A stretch of 64,000 nt of DNA from Bacteroidia bacterium. Lineage in GTDB: Bacteria > Bacteroidota > Bacteroidia > Flavobacteriales > Schleiferiaceae. Shown piece by piece: positions 8,673-16,176 of this stretch. Below the pieces are notes generated by a model, which saw only the letters and a list, made by a program, of their open reading frames with translations, made no database searches and was not told the origin of the DNA. Numbering within the stretch: the stretch's first letter is position 1; each line of letters opens with the position of its first letter. The position numbers and the translations under genes are program-made. The DNA lies in assembly GCA_030424545.1 (NCBI GenBank), contig JAUHWL010000005.1, positions 124,001 through 188,000 on the forward strand, read 5' to 3'.

Positions 8673-9044
8673 TTAATTTATAATTCGTTTCATATTTTTT
8701 ACCAAGACGGCAGAATTGAAGTTAAACAACAATCCAATTTTAAAATCACCCAATCGTAAATAGGTTAAAACTTGCGCTTTGTGCACATCCGTTAATGCTT
8801 CTACTGTTTTAAGTTCTACTACAATTTTATTTTCAACTAATAAATCGATTCTGTAGCCATGATCTAGCTTAACATCTTTATAAACTATTGGCATGGGCAC
8901 TTCTCTTCTCACTTTTAGCCCAGATTCTATTAATTCAAAAGCCAAACATTCTTTATATGCAGACTCCAAAAGCCCAGGTCCGAGTTCTCGGTGAACAACT
9001 ATGGCACAGCCAATTATCTTTTCTGTGATTTCATTTTCTAACAT
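8673..9044 (-). CDS. GxxExxY family protein (PD-(D/E)XK nuclease-like)
   Basis: 123 residues matching the GxxExxY family: the naming motif is GLLESAY within HRELGPGLLESAYKEC, and the core IDLLVENKIVVELKTVE has the acidic D-xn-ExK pattern of PD-(D/E)XK folds (Asp in RIDLL, ELK). The function of the family is unknown. It has no known role in Moco synthesis yet sits inside the operon, 6 bp from the moeB stop, with CACAGAG repeats on both sides. This suggests later insertion. The ATG at 9044 gives the family's usual start (MLENEITEKIIG). Confidence 0.85.
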   Translation of the reverse strand: MLENEITEKIIGCAIVVHRELGPGLLESAYKECLAFELIESGLKVRREVPMPIVYKDVKLDHGYRIDLLVENKIVVELKTVEALTDVHKAQVLTYLRLGDFKIGLLFNFNSAVLVKNMKRIIN

Positions 9045-9050
9045 CGCTTT

Positions 9051-9794
9051 CTAATTTTCTCTGTGAATCTCTGTGTTTTTCTCTGTGTAACTCTGTGACA
9101 CAATCTCAATAAGCTCAGAACACATCGTTTTGGCATCAAATACCCAAAGTTTACCGCTTAAAACATTTCCAAAATTGAGGATGATTTTCAGGACTTCGTT
9201 GGCTTGCGCCACGCCAACAAAACCTGGTAAAATGCCCAGCACTCCGTTCTCTGCACAACTTGGAATGCTGTCTTCTGCGGGCTCGTCAGGAAATAAATCG
9301 CGATACGTTGGGCCACCCAAAAAATTGAAAACACTCACTTGCCCCTGAAATTTATGAATGGCGCCATACACCAGCGGCTTGCCTAGATTTACGCACGCAT
9401 CATTCAGCAAATAACGCACGGCAATCTGATCGGTGCCATCTACAACAATGTGGTAATTGGCAATAATTTCTGCGGCATTTTTTGCCGAAATAAACACGTT
9501 GTAAACGTCAATTAAAACTTCTGGGTTATGTTTTTGCAGTTGATTTTGCGCACACAAAACTTTTGGCTTGCCCACATCTGTGGGCGTGTAAAGCACCTGC
9601 CGGTGGAGGTTAGAAACAGCCACAACATCGCCATCTACAATGCCGATTTTACCCACGCCAGCAGCAACCAAATATTGTAATACGGGGCTGCCCAATCCGC
9701 CAGCGCCCACCACCAAAACTTTAGCGGCCGCCAGTTTTTCTTGACCGATGAGGCCAATTTCTGGGAGGATGATTTGTCTACTATATTGTTCCAT
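9051..9794 (-). CDS. moeB: MoeB/ThiF/HesA family adenylyltransferase (MoaD activation)
   Basis: E1-like enzyme that would adenylate the C-terminal Gly of MoaD. Seen: ATP-binding GAGGLGSPVLQYLVAAG, the DGDVVAVSNLHRQ motif, DGTDQ, and the SCAENGVLG segment holding the putative catalytic cysteine. The first pair of zinc cysteines found in E. coli MoeB is replaced here (TYRDLFPD), so the zinc site appears lost. No rhodanese domain follows. The last about 15 residues (SQSYTEKNTEIHREN) are coded by CACAGAG repeat 9057-9100, so the true end is near EIV. ATG at 9794. Confidence 0.9.
   Translation of the reverse strand: MEQYSRQIILPEIGLIGQEKLAAAKVLVVGAGGLGSPVLQYLVAAGVGKIGIVDGDVVAVSNLHRQVLYTPTDVGKPKVLCAQNQLQKHNPEVLIDVYNVFISAKNAAEIIANYHIVVDGTDQIAVRYLLNDACVNLGKPLVYGAIHKFQGQVSVFNFLGGPTYRDLFPDEPAEDSIPSCAENGVLGILPGFVGVAQANEVLKIILNFGNVLSGKLWVFDAKTMCSELIEIVSQSYTEKNTEIHREN
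9057..9100. repeat. CACAGAG periodic repeat, copy 2, inside the moeB 3' end
   Basis: Four inverted units (CTCTGTGAAT, CTCTGTGTTT, CTCTGTGTAA, CTCTGTGACA) that encode the C-terminal tail of MoeB and lie 13 bp upstream of the GxxExxY start. Confidence 0.75.
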
Positions 9795-9810
9795 ATTCTA
9801 ATTTTCAACT

Positions 9811-9890
9811 ACCCCGCCCTGCGGGCACCCCTTCTTTCTAGAAGGGGAATGCGTGTGGCAAGCCTCCCTTCGGGGGATTTAGGGGGCTTT
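9811..9890. repeat. GC-rich palindromic repeat between moeB and moaD
   Basis: Contains GCCCTGCGGGC, CCCCTTC/GAAGGGG and CCTCCC/GGGGGA-type inverted repeats and ends at the moaD stop codon. No coding potential. Similar in style to 7037-7055 and 13486-13506. Confidence 0.55.
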
Positions 9891-10124
9891 TTACCCACCC
9901 GCAAAAGGCGGTAAAAAGGCAATTTCATCGTGTTCTGTTAGTTTTTCATTTTCGTTGACCAGCTTTCTGTTCTGCGCTATTTTATACATTTTGTTTTTGA
10001 GCTGCGGAAATTTGCTTTCCACTGCATTTCGCAAATCACCCAGTGTTTCGCCATTAAAATCATCGATTTCAATTTGGGCTGTTCCAGCGGCTTCGGCTAG
10101 CATGCCGTATAAATTTATCTTCAT
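9891..10124 (-). CDS. moaD: Molybdopterin synthase sulfur carrier subunit MoaD
   Basis: Ubiquitin-like sulfur carrier of 77 residues; the usual length is about 80. It begins MKINLYGMLAEAAG and ends EIAFLPPFAGG, with the C-terminal GlyGly that becomes a thiocarboxylate. Partners in the same operon are MoaE (8115-8546) and the MoeB-like activator (9051-9794). ATG at 10124. Confidence 0.95.
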   Translation of the reverse strand: MKINLYGMLAEAAGTAQIEIDDFNGETLGDLRNAVESKFPQLKNKMYKIAQNRKLVNENEKLTEHDEIAFLPPFAGG

Positions 10125-10138
10125 TTTTTATGTTTTTA

Positions 10139-10232
10139 TTTCACAGAGTTGCGCAGAGAAAAACACAGAGAATCACAGAGATTTAATCTTTCTCTGTGTA
10201 ACTCTGCGAACCCTCTGTGTTCCTCTGTGAAA
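10139..10232. repeat. CACAGAG repeat, copy 3, as a large inverted repeat
   Basis: Here direct units (TCACAGAG, GCGCAGAG, ACACAGAG, ATCACAGAG) face their inverted copies (CTCTGTGTAA, CTCTGCGAA, CTCTGTGTT, CTCTGTGAAA) around ATTTAATCTT. The arms of about 42-45 bp could form one long hairpin. It spans the mobA stop and encodes the MobA tail. Confidence 0.75.
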
Positions 10233-10782
10233 CTATCATTTCAAATTCTTCCCTCGTATTCACATTTTCCAATCCGCCTTCACCTTCATACAAAATTGTT
10301 TGCGTTCTCAATTTTTCAAGCACGTTAAAAAGTTTGCGTTCTCCGCTTTTTAAAGCCACTTCAAAAGCAGAAAAACTGCTTCGAGAATAAATTGCCACCA
10401 GCGGTAAAGCACGATTTTTAAACGAAAACATCGTCAGGTCAAATTCAGCTTTATGCGCGTTCAAAAGCACTTCTACATCTTCCGTTTTTAATTGGGGCAC
10501 ATCGCAACTTAGCACCAAAACCATGTCTGTTTTTATGTGCCGAAAACAACTCGCCAACGCAACCACCGGCCCTTCGTTTGGGCGAACATCTTCTATCACC
10601 GTAAATCCAAAATCGCGCAAACGCGCATCATCGCCCGACAAATAAATCTCGCCCGTTAGCGGCAAAACAGCGTTGATTATTTGCCCCAAGAATGTTGTCT
10701 CGCCCCACGGCAAAAAGGCTTTATCGCTGCCCATGCGGGTACTTTTTCCTCCAGCTAAAATGATGGCAGCAAGCGATTTCAT
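10183..10782 (-). CDS. mobA: Molybdenum cofactor guanylyltransferase MobA
   Basis: Nucleotidyltransferase that would attach GMP to Mo-molybdopterin to make the bis-MGD form. It opens with AAIILAGGKSTRMGSDKAFL, the GTP-binding loop of the family, and contains LSCDVPQL and LPLVAIYS. Conserved sequence ends at about residue 184 (REEFEMI); the last about 15 residues (SQRNTEGSQSYTEKD) come from a CACAGAG repeat. The ATG at 10782 overlaps the TSUP stop by 4 bp (ATGA), so translation is likely coupled. Confidence 0.92.
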   Translation of the reverse strand: MKSLAAIILAGGKSTRMGSDKAFLPWGETTFLGQIINAVLPLTGEIYLSGDDARLRDFGFTVIEDVRPNEGPVVALASCFRHIKTDMVLVLSCDVPQLKTEDVEVLLNAHKAEFDLTMFSFKNRALPLVAIYSRSSFSAFEVALKSGERKLFNVLEKLRTQTILYEGEGGLENVNTREEFEMIVSQRNTEGSQSYTEKD

Positions 10783-11525
10783 AACACAAAAAGTTTAACG
10801 CTGGCCAGTAGTAAAACGCTGGCTAAAACGTATTTAAGAGTTTTATTGTTGAATTTTTTACTGCCCATTTGAGCGCCTAACAATCCGCCAACCAGGGCTG
10901 CCAAAACCAAAATAAATACCTGCGGATTGACCTGCGCGCCTTGGCTTAAGTACCCGCCCATGCCGGCTACCGAATTCACAAAAATGAACAGTGCCGAAAC
11001 GGCAGCGGTTTCCTTTATTCTGCCCCAGCCCATGAGCAAAATTACCGGGCTGAGAATGATGCCGCCACCGATGCCAATCATGCCCGAGAAAAAACCGATG
11101 CCTGCACCAAAAAACAACGCCTGTGGGAGGTTTACCGCCTGAATTTCTTCTCGCTCTTTTCCTAAAAACCCAATCATGCGCAAGATGGCCACCACTAAAA
11201 TAACGGCTAAAATTTGCTTGTAAAGCGTGGCATTAATTTCTAAAAAACCACCCAAAAACGCAGCGGGAATAGAACTTACGGCAAAAGGCCAGAACAATTT
11301 CCATGTAAAATATCCCACTTTATAAAACGACCAAAAAGCCACGCCTGCCACAAAAATATTGAGCAAAAGAGCCGTGGGTTTCATGGCTTCGGGCGGAAAA
11401 GCAAAGAGTGCCATTAGCGCCAAATAACCGCTTGCCCCGCCATGGCCAACGCTGGCGTAAAAAAATGCCACCAATGGGAGGAGGGCTAAAAAGAGGGCGA
11501 TATTCTCGAATTCGAAGAGGTTCAT
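10779..11525 (-). CDS. TSUP family sulfite/anion transporter (TauE/SafE)
   Basis: Inner-membrane protein with about eight hydrophobic segments and the two family repeats FYASVGHGGASGYLALMAL and GFFSGMIGIGGGIILSPVIL. TSUP members move sulfur-containing anions or other small anions; substrate cannot be told from sequence. Its place inside the Moco operon and its 4-bp overlap with mobA suggest an oxyanion tied to molybdoenzymes, such as sulfite or molybdate (inference). The ATG at 11525 (MNLFEF) is chosen over an upstream TTG at 11549. Confidence 0.88.
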   Translation of the reverse strand: MNLFEFENIALFLALLPLVAFFYASVGHGGASGYLALMALFAFPPEAMKPTALLLNIFVAGVAFWSFYKVGYFTWKLFWPFAVSSIPAAFLGGFLEINATLYKQILAVILVVAILRMIGFLGKEREEIQAVNLPQALFFGAGIGFFSGMIGIGGGIILSPVILLMGWGRIKETAAVSALFIFVNSVAGMGGYLSQGAQVNPQVFILVLAALVGGLLGAQMGSKKFNNKTLKYVLASVLLLASVKLFVL

Positions 11526-11578
11526 TTTATTAATTAGCGGATTTGACAATTAGCGCTTTAGCTAATTCACCCATTCGC

Positions 11579-11911
11579 TTATAATTTAAGTTCGTACATT
11601 TTATCGTTTAAAAACGCAATCGTCTGTTCGTTTAATTCATCAAATTTTTGGATGAGGGTTTTGCCGTAATCGGTAACCGTTGCGCCACCGCCAGACTTGC
11701 CGCCCGTGGTGGTTTGCACCACTTCTTGCGTTGCATTTTTGTTGATAGAATCTACCAAGTTCCATGCTTTTTTGTAACTCATCTTTAACGATTTTGCCGC
11801 TTTGGTGAGCGAGCCTGTTTCGTCAATGGCCTTGAGCAACTGCACACGACCGTTGCCCAAAAACATGCCTTGGTCGGTCTCAATCCAGATTCTGCTTTTT
11901 ATTTTATACAT
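11579..11911 (-). CDS. ModE-like winged helix-turn-helix regulator, DNA-binding domain only
   Basis: 110 residues matching the N-terminal DNA-binding half of ModE: KSRIWIETDQGMFLGNGRVQLL, then GSLTKAAKSLKMSYKKAWNLVDSIN (the HTH) and GGKSGGGATVTDYGK. The C-terminal tandem molybdate-binding (TOBE/di-MOP) domains of E. coli ModE (262 residues) are absent. It is the second gene of the operon, and a near-perfect ModE palindrome lies in front of moeA (13188-13211), so autoregulation is likely. What molecule it senses is not visible. Confidence 0.88.
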   Translation of the reverse strand: MYKIKSRIWIETDQGMFLGNGRVQLLKAIDETGSLTKAAKSLKMSYKKAWNLVDSINKNATQEVVQTTTGGKSGGGATVTDYGKTLIQKFDELNEQTIAFLNDKMYELKL

Positions 11912-11920
11912 ATTGATCTG

Positions 11921-12002
11921 TTTCGCAAAGTCTCGCAGAGGTCACGCAAAGTTTCGCAAAGCCTTCGCGTTTCTTAGCGCTTTTCTTGGCGCCCTTTGCG
12001 AT
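11921..12002. repeat. CGCAAAG periodic repeat, copy 2
   Basis: Units such as TTTCGCAAAGTC, TCGCAGAGGTC, ACGCAAAGTT and TCGCAAAGCC, then more degenerate ones, fill the gap between the ModE-like gene and moeA and end at the moeA stop. Confidence 0.7.
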
Positions 12003-12004
12003 AT

Positions 12005-13177
12005 TCATTCTATTATCAAGCACTCTACAATTTCCCCTTTTTCCAAATTTTCTTTTTCTAGCGGCACGTAAACCAACGCATTGGCTTGAGCAAACGTGTG
12101 TAACATGGCGCTGCTTTGTCCTTCTAAAATTTGTACCACATCGCCTAAAATGTGGGCTTTTAAAAACTGTGCGCGGCCTCCTTTTCGGTTATAATTTGCG
12201 CTTATTTTTTTTCGCGTTCGCGGAAGTCCTGCCGAGTTTTTACCCATTAAAATATGCAATGCTTTAAGCACATAAACGTAAAAACAGGTAAGTGCCGCAG
12301 CCGGATTTCCCGGCAGTGCGAAGACCAGCTTTTCTTCCTTTTTTCCAAAATAAAGTGGTTTTCCGGGTTGCTGCAAAACTTTGTAAAACACTTCATCAAC
12401 GCCAACTTTTTGCAAGGCAGAACCAACAAAGTCGTAATCGCCTACCGAAATACCGCCCGAGCAGAGCAGTACATCGCAGCGCTGTAAAAGTTCTTCAATT
12501 TGCTTTTTGGTCGATGAAAAATCGTCTTTTACGGTTGCAATTTCTACTTCCGCGAAGCCGAAACTTTGCAGCGCAGCGGCCAACATGGTGGCGTTGCTTT
12601 CGTAAATCTGTCCATGTTTTAAGGGTGTGCCGGCTTGGGCCAGCTCGTTGCCTGTTATTAAAATGGCAACTTTTGGCCGTGTAAAAACAGTTACTTTTTC
12701 AATGCCTAATCCGGCTAAAAATCCAATGGACGCAGCGTTTAAAACATGACCTTTTTGCAAGGCTGTTTCGTCTTTTTTGGTTTGCTCGCCCATTGGTCTG
12801 ATGTTGGCCATTTCCCGCGGCAGCGGATGAATTTTTACACAGTTGTTTTCTACGGAGCAATCTTCTTGTCGTGCAACGGCTGTGGCAGCATTTGGCACTG
12901 CGGCACCAGTAAAAATGCGCACAGCCTCACCCGGTTTTAATATCGGATTTGCATCATCGCCTGCTTTTATTTCGCCAATTAATTTGAAATTTTGGCTGCC
13001 GTTTTCGCAGATGGCAAAACCATCCATGGCGCTTTGCGCAAAGGGCGGCATGTTTATGGGCGAAAGAACATCGGCCGCTAGCGCCAACCCCAAGGCGTTT
13101 TTTACCAAAACGGATGTCGCTTGAGTCAGCTTTAAATCGGCTTCAATTTTTAATAGTGCTTGTTCTACGGTTATCAA
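12005..13177 (-). CDS. moeA: Molybdopterin molybdenumtransferase MoeA
   Basis: Inserts molybdate into adenylated molybdopterin. 390 residues, the usual size. Motifs: PPFAQSAMDGFA near residue 44-55, IFTGAAVPNAAT, the molybdopterin-binding signature VAILITGNEL, SGGISVGDYDF and FALPGNPAAALTCF, then the C-terminal beta-barrel domain. First gene of the Moco operon. The only in-frame start before a stop codon is TTG at 13177 (or ATT 3 bp upstream), directly after the ModE box, so the leader is about 15 nt or shorter. Confidence 0.93.
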   Translation of the reverse strand: MITVEQALLKIEADLKLTQATSVLVKNALGLALAADVLSPINMPPFAQSAMDGFAICENGSQNFKLIGEIKAGDDANPILKPGEAVRIFTGAAVPNAATAVARQEDCSVENNCVKIHPLPREMANIRPMGEQTKKDETALQKGHVLNAASIGFLAGLGIEKVTVFTRPKVAILITGNELAQAGTPLKHGQIYESNATMLAAALQSFGFAEVEIATVKDDFSSTKKQIEELLQRCDVLLCSGGISVGDYDFVGSALQKVGVDEVFYKVLQQPGKPLYFGKKEEKLVFALPGNPAAALTCFYVYVLKALHILMGKNSAGLPRTRKKISANYNRKGGRAQFLKAHILGDVVQILEGQSSAMLHTFAQANALVYVPLEKENLEKGEIVECLIIE

Positions 13178-13187
13178 AATTCACAAT

Positions 13188-13211
13188 CGTTATATCTTCA
13201 AATATATAACG
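13188..13211 (-). promoter_or_regulatory. ModE operator overlapping the moeA promoter
   Basis: A perfect inverted repeat CGTTATAT-N8-ATATAACG matches the known E. coli ModE consensus half-sites. On the minus strand the centre contains TATATTTG (13206 to 13199), a full match to the Bacteroidota -7 element TAnnTTTG. A bound regulator would therefore block the promoter. The centre is about 22 bp upstream of the moeA TTG. Confidence 0.82.
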
Positions 13212-13245
13212 CTTTTTGAGTAAACCTTGATTCTGTGGTATTTTA

Positions 13246-13410
13246 TTTCACAGAGAAATTTGTATCGCAAAGGGCGGGAAGGATTCGCAAAGTGTCGCGA
13301 AGTTATTTCACAGAGAATCACAGAGAAATTTCACAGAGGTTCACAGAGGTTCACAGAGAAATTTGTATCGCAGAGAGCGAGAAGGTTGCGCAAAGATTCG
13401 CGAAGGTTTA
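13246..13410. repeat. Mixed CACAGAG / CGCAAAG repeat array upstream of moeA
   Basis: The 385-bp gap 13178-13562 holds, besides the ModE box, an alternating array of both repeat families: CACAGAG units at about 13247-13258 and 13306-13362, CGCAAAG units at about 13266-13302 and 13368-13408. A CCCTCTC/GAGAGGG palindrome follows at 13486-13506 and may end the helicase transcript. No ORF is credible here. Confidence 0.7.
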
Positions 13411-13562
13411 TTGACGTTGCTGATTTCTATTGCCTACTGACTTTTCACTACTCTCTAATTCTCACGTAGCGAGCACGCCAAGTCTCCCTCTCCTTTTACG
13501 AGAGGGCTGGGTTTATAACCTTGACCGAAGCGTCAAGGGTGAAGTTTTTTTATAAAAATCTA

Positions 13563-14828
13563 CTAACTTTTCGGTCCGGCTGGCTTATCTGTACGTTTTT
13601 TAAAGGGGCGTTTGCCTTTTGCATTTCCACCTTTTTTGCGGAAGGGCTTTCTTTTGCTTCGGCCGCCACCACCGCCAGAAGCGCGCCATTCGGGGGCGGC
13701 ACCCAATTCTTCGGGCATGGGCATGCGCTCAATTTCGTAACCGATTAAAGATTCTATATCAACCAACCGCCTCATGTCTTTACCGTTTACCAAGGTAATG
13801 GCCATGCCTTTGGCATCGCTACGGGCCGTGCGGCCAACGCGGTGCACATAATCTTCGGCATTGCTGGGGCAATCGTAATTTATAACTAGGTTAATTTCTT
13901 TAATGTCGATTCCGCGGCTCAACACATCGGTAGCCACCAAAATGCGCGTTTTGCGGCTGCGGAAACCACGCAAAACTTCTTCGCGTTCTTTTTGCTCTAA
14001 ATCGCTAGAAATGCCGTGAGCTAAAAATCCGCCTCTGCGCAAACCATTAACAATGTTAAAGACATTTTTCTTGGTCGAAGAAAAAATTAAGATGCTATTA
14101 AAATCTTCGTGTTTCTTAAGAATACGACTAATCAGTTTTATTTTCTGCTCATCGTGCGCCAAATACACCTGTTGCGTTACACCTTCGGCAGGTTTAGAAA
14201 GCGATAAATTAATCTCAAACGGATCGACCAAAATCTCGCGAACTAAGCTTCTAATTTTTGGTGCCATGGTGGCGCTAAACATCAAGTTTTGGCGTTTGGC
14301 AGGTAATTTAGAAATGATCATTTTTATATCATCTATAAAACCCATATCCATCATACGGTCGGCTTCGTCTAGAATTAAATGTTCTAGTTGGCTAAAATCT
14401 CCCAACCCCATGGTGAGGTGACTTTTTAATTTTCCGGGCGTAGCCACTACAATATCCACCCCTTTTTCTAGGGCATTTTTCTCGTTTATATAATCGGCAC
14501 CATCGCCACCGCCATAAACTGTTTGGCTGTGTACGGGCGTAAAGTAAGAGAAACCTTGAATCTGTTGATCTATTTGAATGGCCAATTCGCGCGTGGGCAC
14601 AATAACCAAGGTGTTGGTGCCTTTGTGTGGTTGCGTTACCAGCTTATCTATTATCGGGAGAATAAAAGCAGCCGTTTTACCGGTGCCCGTTTGTGCGCAA
14701 GCAATTAAATCTTTGCCTTGCATTATTTGCGGTATGGCCTGCTCTTGGATGGGCGTTGCGTTTTCGAACCCCATGTAGCCAATTGCATTAATCACGTCAT
14801 CGTGCAGGCCTAATTCTTTAAATGTCAT
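13563..14828 (-). CDS. DEAD-box ATP-dependent RNA helicase (RhlE-like)
   Basis: 421 residues with all core helicase motifs: Q motif ATPIQEQAIP, motif I AQTGTGKTAA (about residues 38-49), PTRELAIQ, TPGK, DEAD (about 154), SAT, and the C-terminal RILVATDVLSRGID and HRVGRTAR. A Lys/Arg/Gly-rich tail (residues about 385-421) would bind RNA. It acts in the cytoplasm in RNA remodelling or ribosome assembly. ATG at 14828; ATPase core is closest to the RhlE group, but the exact subfamily is uncertain. Confidence 0.9.
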   Translation of the reverse strand: MTFKELGLHDDVINAIGYMGFENATPIQEQAIPQIMQGKDLIACAQTGTGKTAAFILPIIDKLVTQPHKGTNTLVIVPTRELAIQIDQQIQGFSYFTPVHSQTVYGGGDGADYINEKNALEKGVDIVVATPGKLKSHLTMGLGDFSQLEHLILDEADRMMDMGFIDDIKMIISKLPAKRQNLMFSATMAPKIRSLVREILVDPFEINLSLSKPAEGVTQQVYLAHDEQKIKLISRILKKHEDFNSILIFSSTKKNVFNIVNGLRRGGFLAHGISSDLEQKEREEVLRGFRSRKTRILVATDVLSRGIDIKEINLVINYDCPSNAEDYVHRVGRTARSDAKGMAITLVNGKDMRRLVDIESLIGYEIERMPMPEELGAAPEWRASGGGGGRSKRKPFRKKGGNAKGKRPFKKRTDKPAGPKS

Positions 14829-14979
14829 TTTACTTTTTACTTTCTAAAGCCCCGAAGGTAAGTATATTGAGGCTATCATTCTCCGCGAGAATTCCGCAAC
14901 AAAATATATACTTAAGCAGACTAATTCTTTTTTAGCTAAATATTTATTAGTGTATTAATAATGGGTAAAATTGACGAAC

Positions 14980-14987
14980 TACTTTTG
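14980..14987 (+). promoter_or_regulatory. Putative -7 element TACTTTTG
   Basis: Full match to TAnnTTTG, only 7 bp before the ATG at 14995. If it is the promoter of that gene the message would be nearly leaderless; no good -33 TTG is seen. Confidence 0.4.
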
Positions 14988-14994
14988 CCCCCAT

Positions 14995-16164
14995 ATGCAT
15001 ACCATACCAAAACTTACTTCCCTACGAGTTTTTGCAATTGCTTTGGCGCTACATTTTTGCGCCATTTCTAGCTTAGGCCAAAGCAGTTTAGAAGAGTTTA
15101 AAGACACCACAGATGGTGCAATAGACATTAGCGATTTTCTGCTTTCGGTATCTGGATTTTTACCCGTACCTGTAATTATTACCGAGCCTGCCGTTGGTTT
15201 TGGTGGCGGATTATTTGGAGCTTATTTTCATAAGAAAGAAAATTTATCGAGCACAATTTCTAGGCCCGACATTACCATTGCCGGTGGGGGTGGCACAGAA
15301 AACGGAACTTGGTTTGCTGGAGGCGGACATCTTGGTTTTTGGAAGAACGATAGAATTAGATACAAAGGCTTTTTGTTTTACGCCCAGCCCACTTTAACGT
15401 TTTATTCGTTTAAAAATATAGAAACCGATATTGCCATAAACACCAACATGAAAATGTGGTTTTTAATGCAAAGCTTTAGCTTCAGAATTAAGAATTCGAA
15501 TTGGTTTGTTGGTGCCGATTATATTTTTAACAAAAGTGAAACCCAATTTGAAGCCTCAAACAACCCGTTGGTAGACAATGTTCTTGACAAGGTAGATTCT
15601 GAGCTGACCAATAGCGGTTTGGGAGCAATATTTATTTTTGATAGCAGAGATAATTTGTACACCGCCAACAAAGGGTTTTACTGGCAAAACAATTTACGCT
15701 ACTTTCCCACGTGGCTTGGCTCTACAGCCGTTTACGGCACCTTCGATACGGATGTTAGGATTTATATTCCGGTGTATAAAAAGAAGGTTTTTTTAACATT
15801 AGCCAATACGTTTTCGCTTGTTTTTGATAATGCCCCATTCTACACTTACCCGTTTGTAAACATGCGGGGAGTAAAAGCCATGAGGTACCAAGGTGTTGCC
15901 GTAAACATGATACAAGCAGAAGGCAGATTTAACTTTTACAAACGCTGGAGCATAGTAGGTTTTGGCGGTGTAGGTATGACTTCGCCATCTTTACGAAATA
16001 TGGATTTTAGCGAAAGAGTTTGGGCAGGTGGAACTGGGTTTAGGTACTTAATTGCTAGATTGTTTGGCATGCAAACCGGGCTAGATTTTGCCTGGTCAGA
16101 AAAAGATCCGCTTACTGGCGAAAATCAGTTTGCCTTTTACATTGTAATGGGCGCTAGTTTATAA
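14995..16164 (+). CDS. Outer-membrane beta-barrel protein, BamA/TamA surface-antigen-like
   Basis: 389 residues with a signal peptide (hydrophobic segment before SSLGQSS). The rest alternates as beta strands: VGFGGGLFGAYFH, FIFDSRDNLYTANKGFYWQ (the Omp85 turn motif DSRDN..P/NxG), and NMRGVKAMRYQG, which resembles the Omp85 RGF/Y loop. No POTRA domain is seen before the barrel. ATG at 14995; a TTG at 14971 would add eight residues. Transport substrate, if any, is unknown. Confidence 0.75.
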   Translation: MHTIPKLTSLRVFAIALALHFCAISSLGQSSLEEFKDTTDGAIDISDFLLSVSGFLPVPVIITEPAVGFGGGLFGAYFHKKENLSSTISRPDITIAGGGGTENGTWFAGGGHLGFWKNDRIRYKGFLFYAQPTLTFYSFKNIETDIAINTNMKMWFLMQSFSFRIKNSNWFVGADYIFNKSETQFEASNNPLVDNVLDKVDSELTNSGLGAIFIFDSRDNLYTANKGFYWQNNLRYFPTWLGSTAVYGTFDTDVRIYIPVYKKKVFLTLANTFSLVFDNAPFYTYPFVNMRGVKAMRYQGVAVNMIQAEGRFNFYKRWSIVGFGGVGMTSPSLRNMDFSERVWAGGTGFRYLIARLFGMQTGLDFAWSEKDPLTGENQFAFYIVMGASL

Positions 16165-16176
16165 AAGCAATATCTA

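Noticed and set aside
13246-13410. Possible CRISPR array
   Set aside because: Units are about 7-12 bp, contiguous and degenerate, without unique spacers of constant length; no cas genes in the window.
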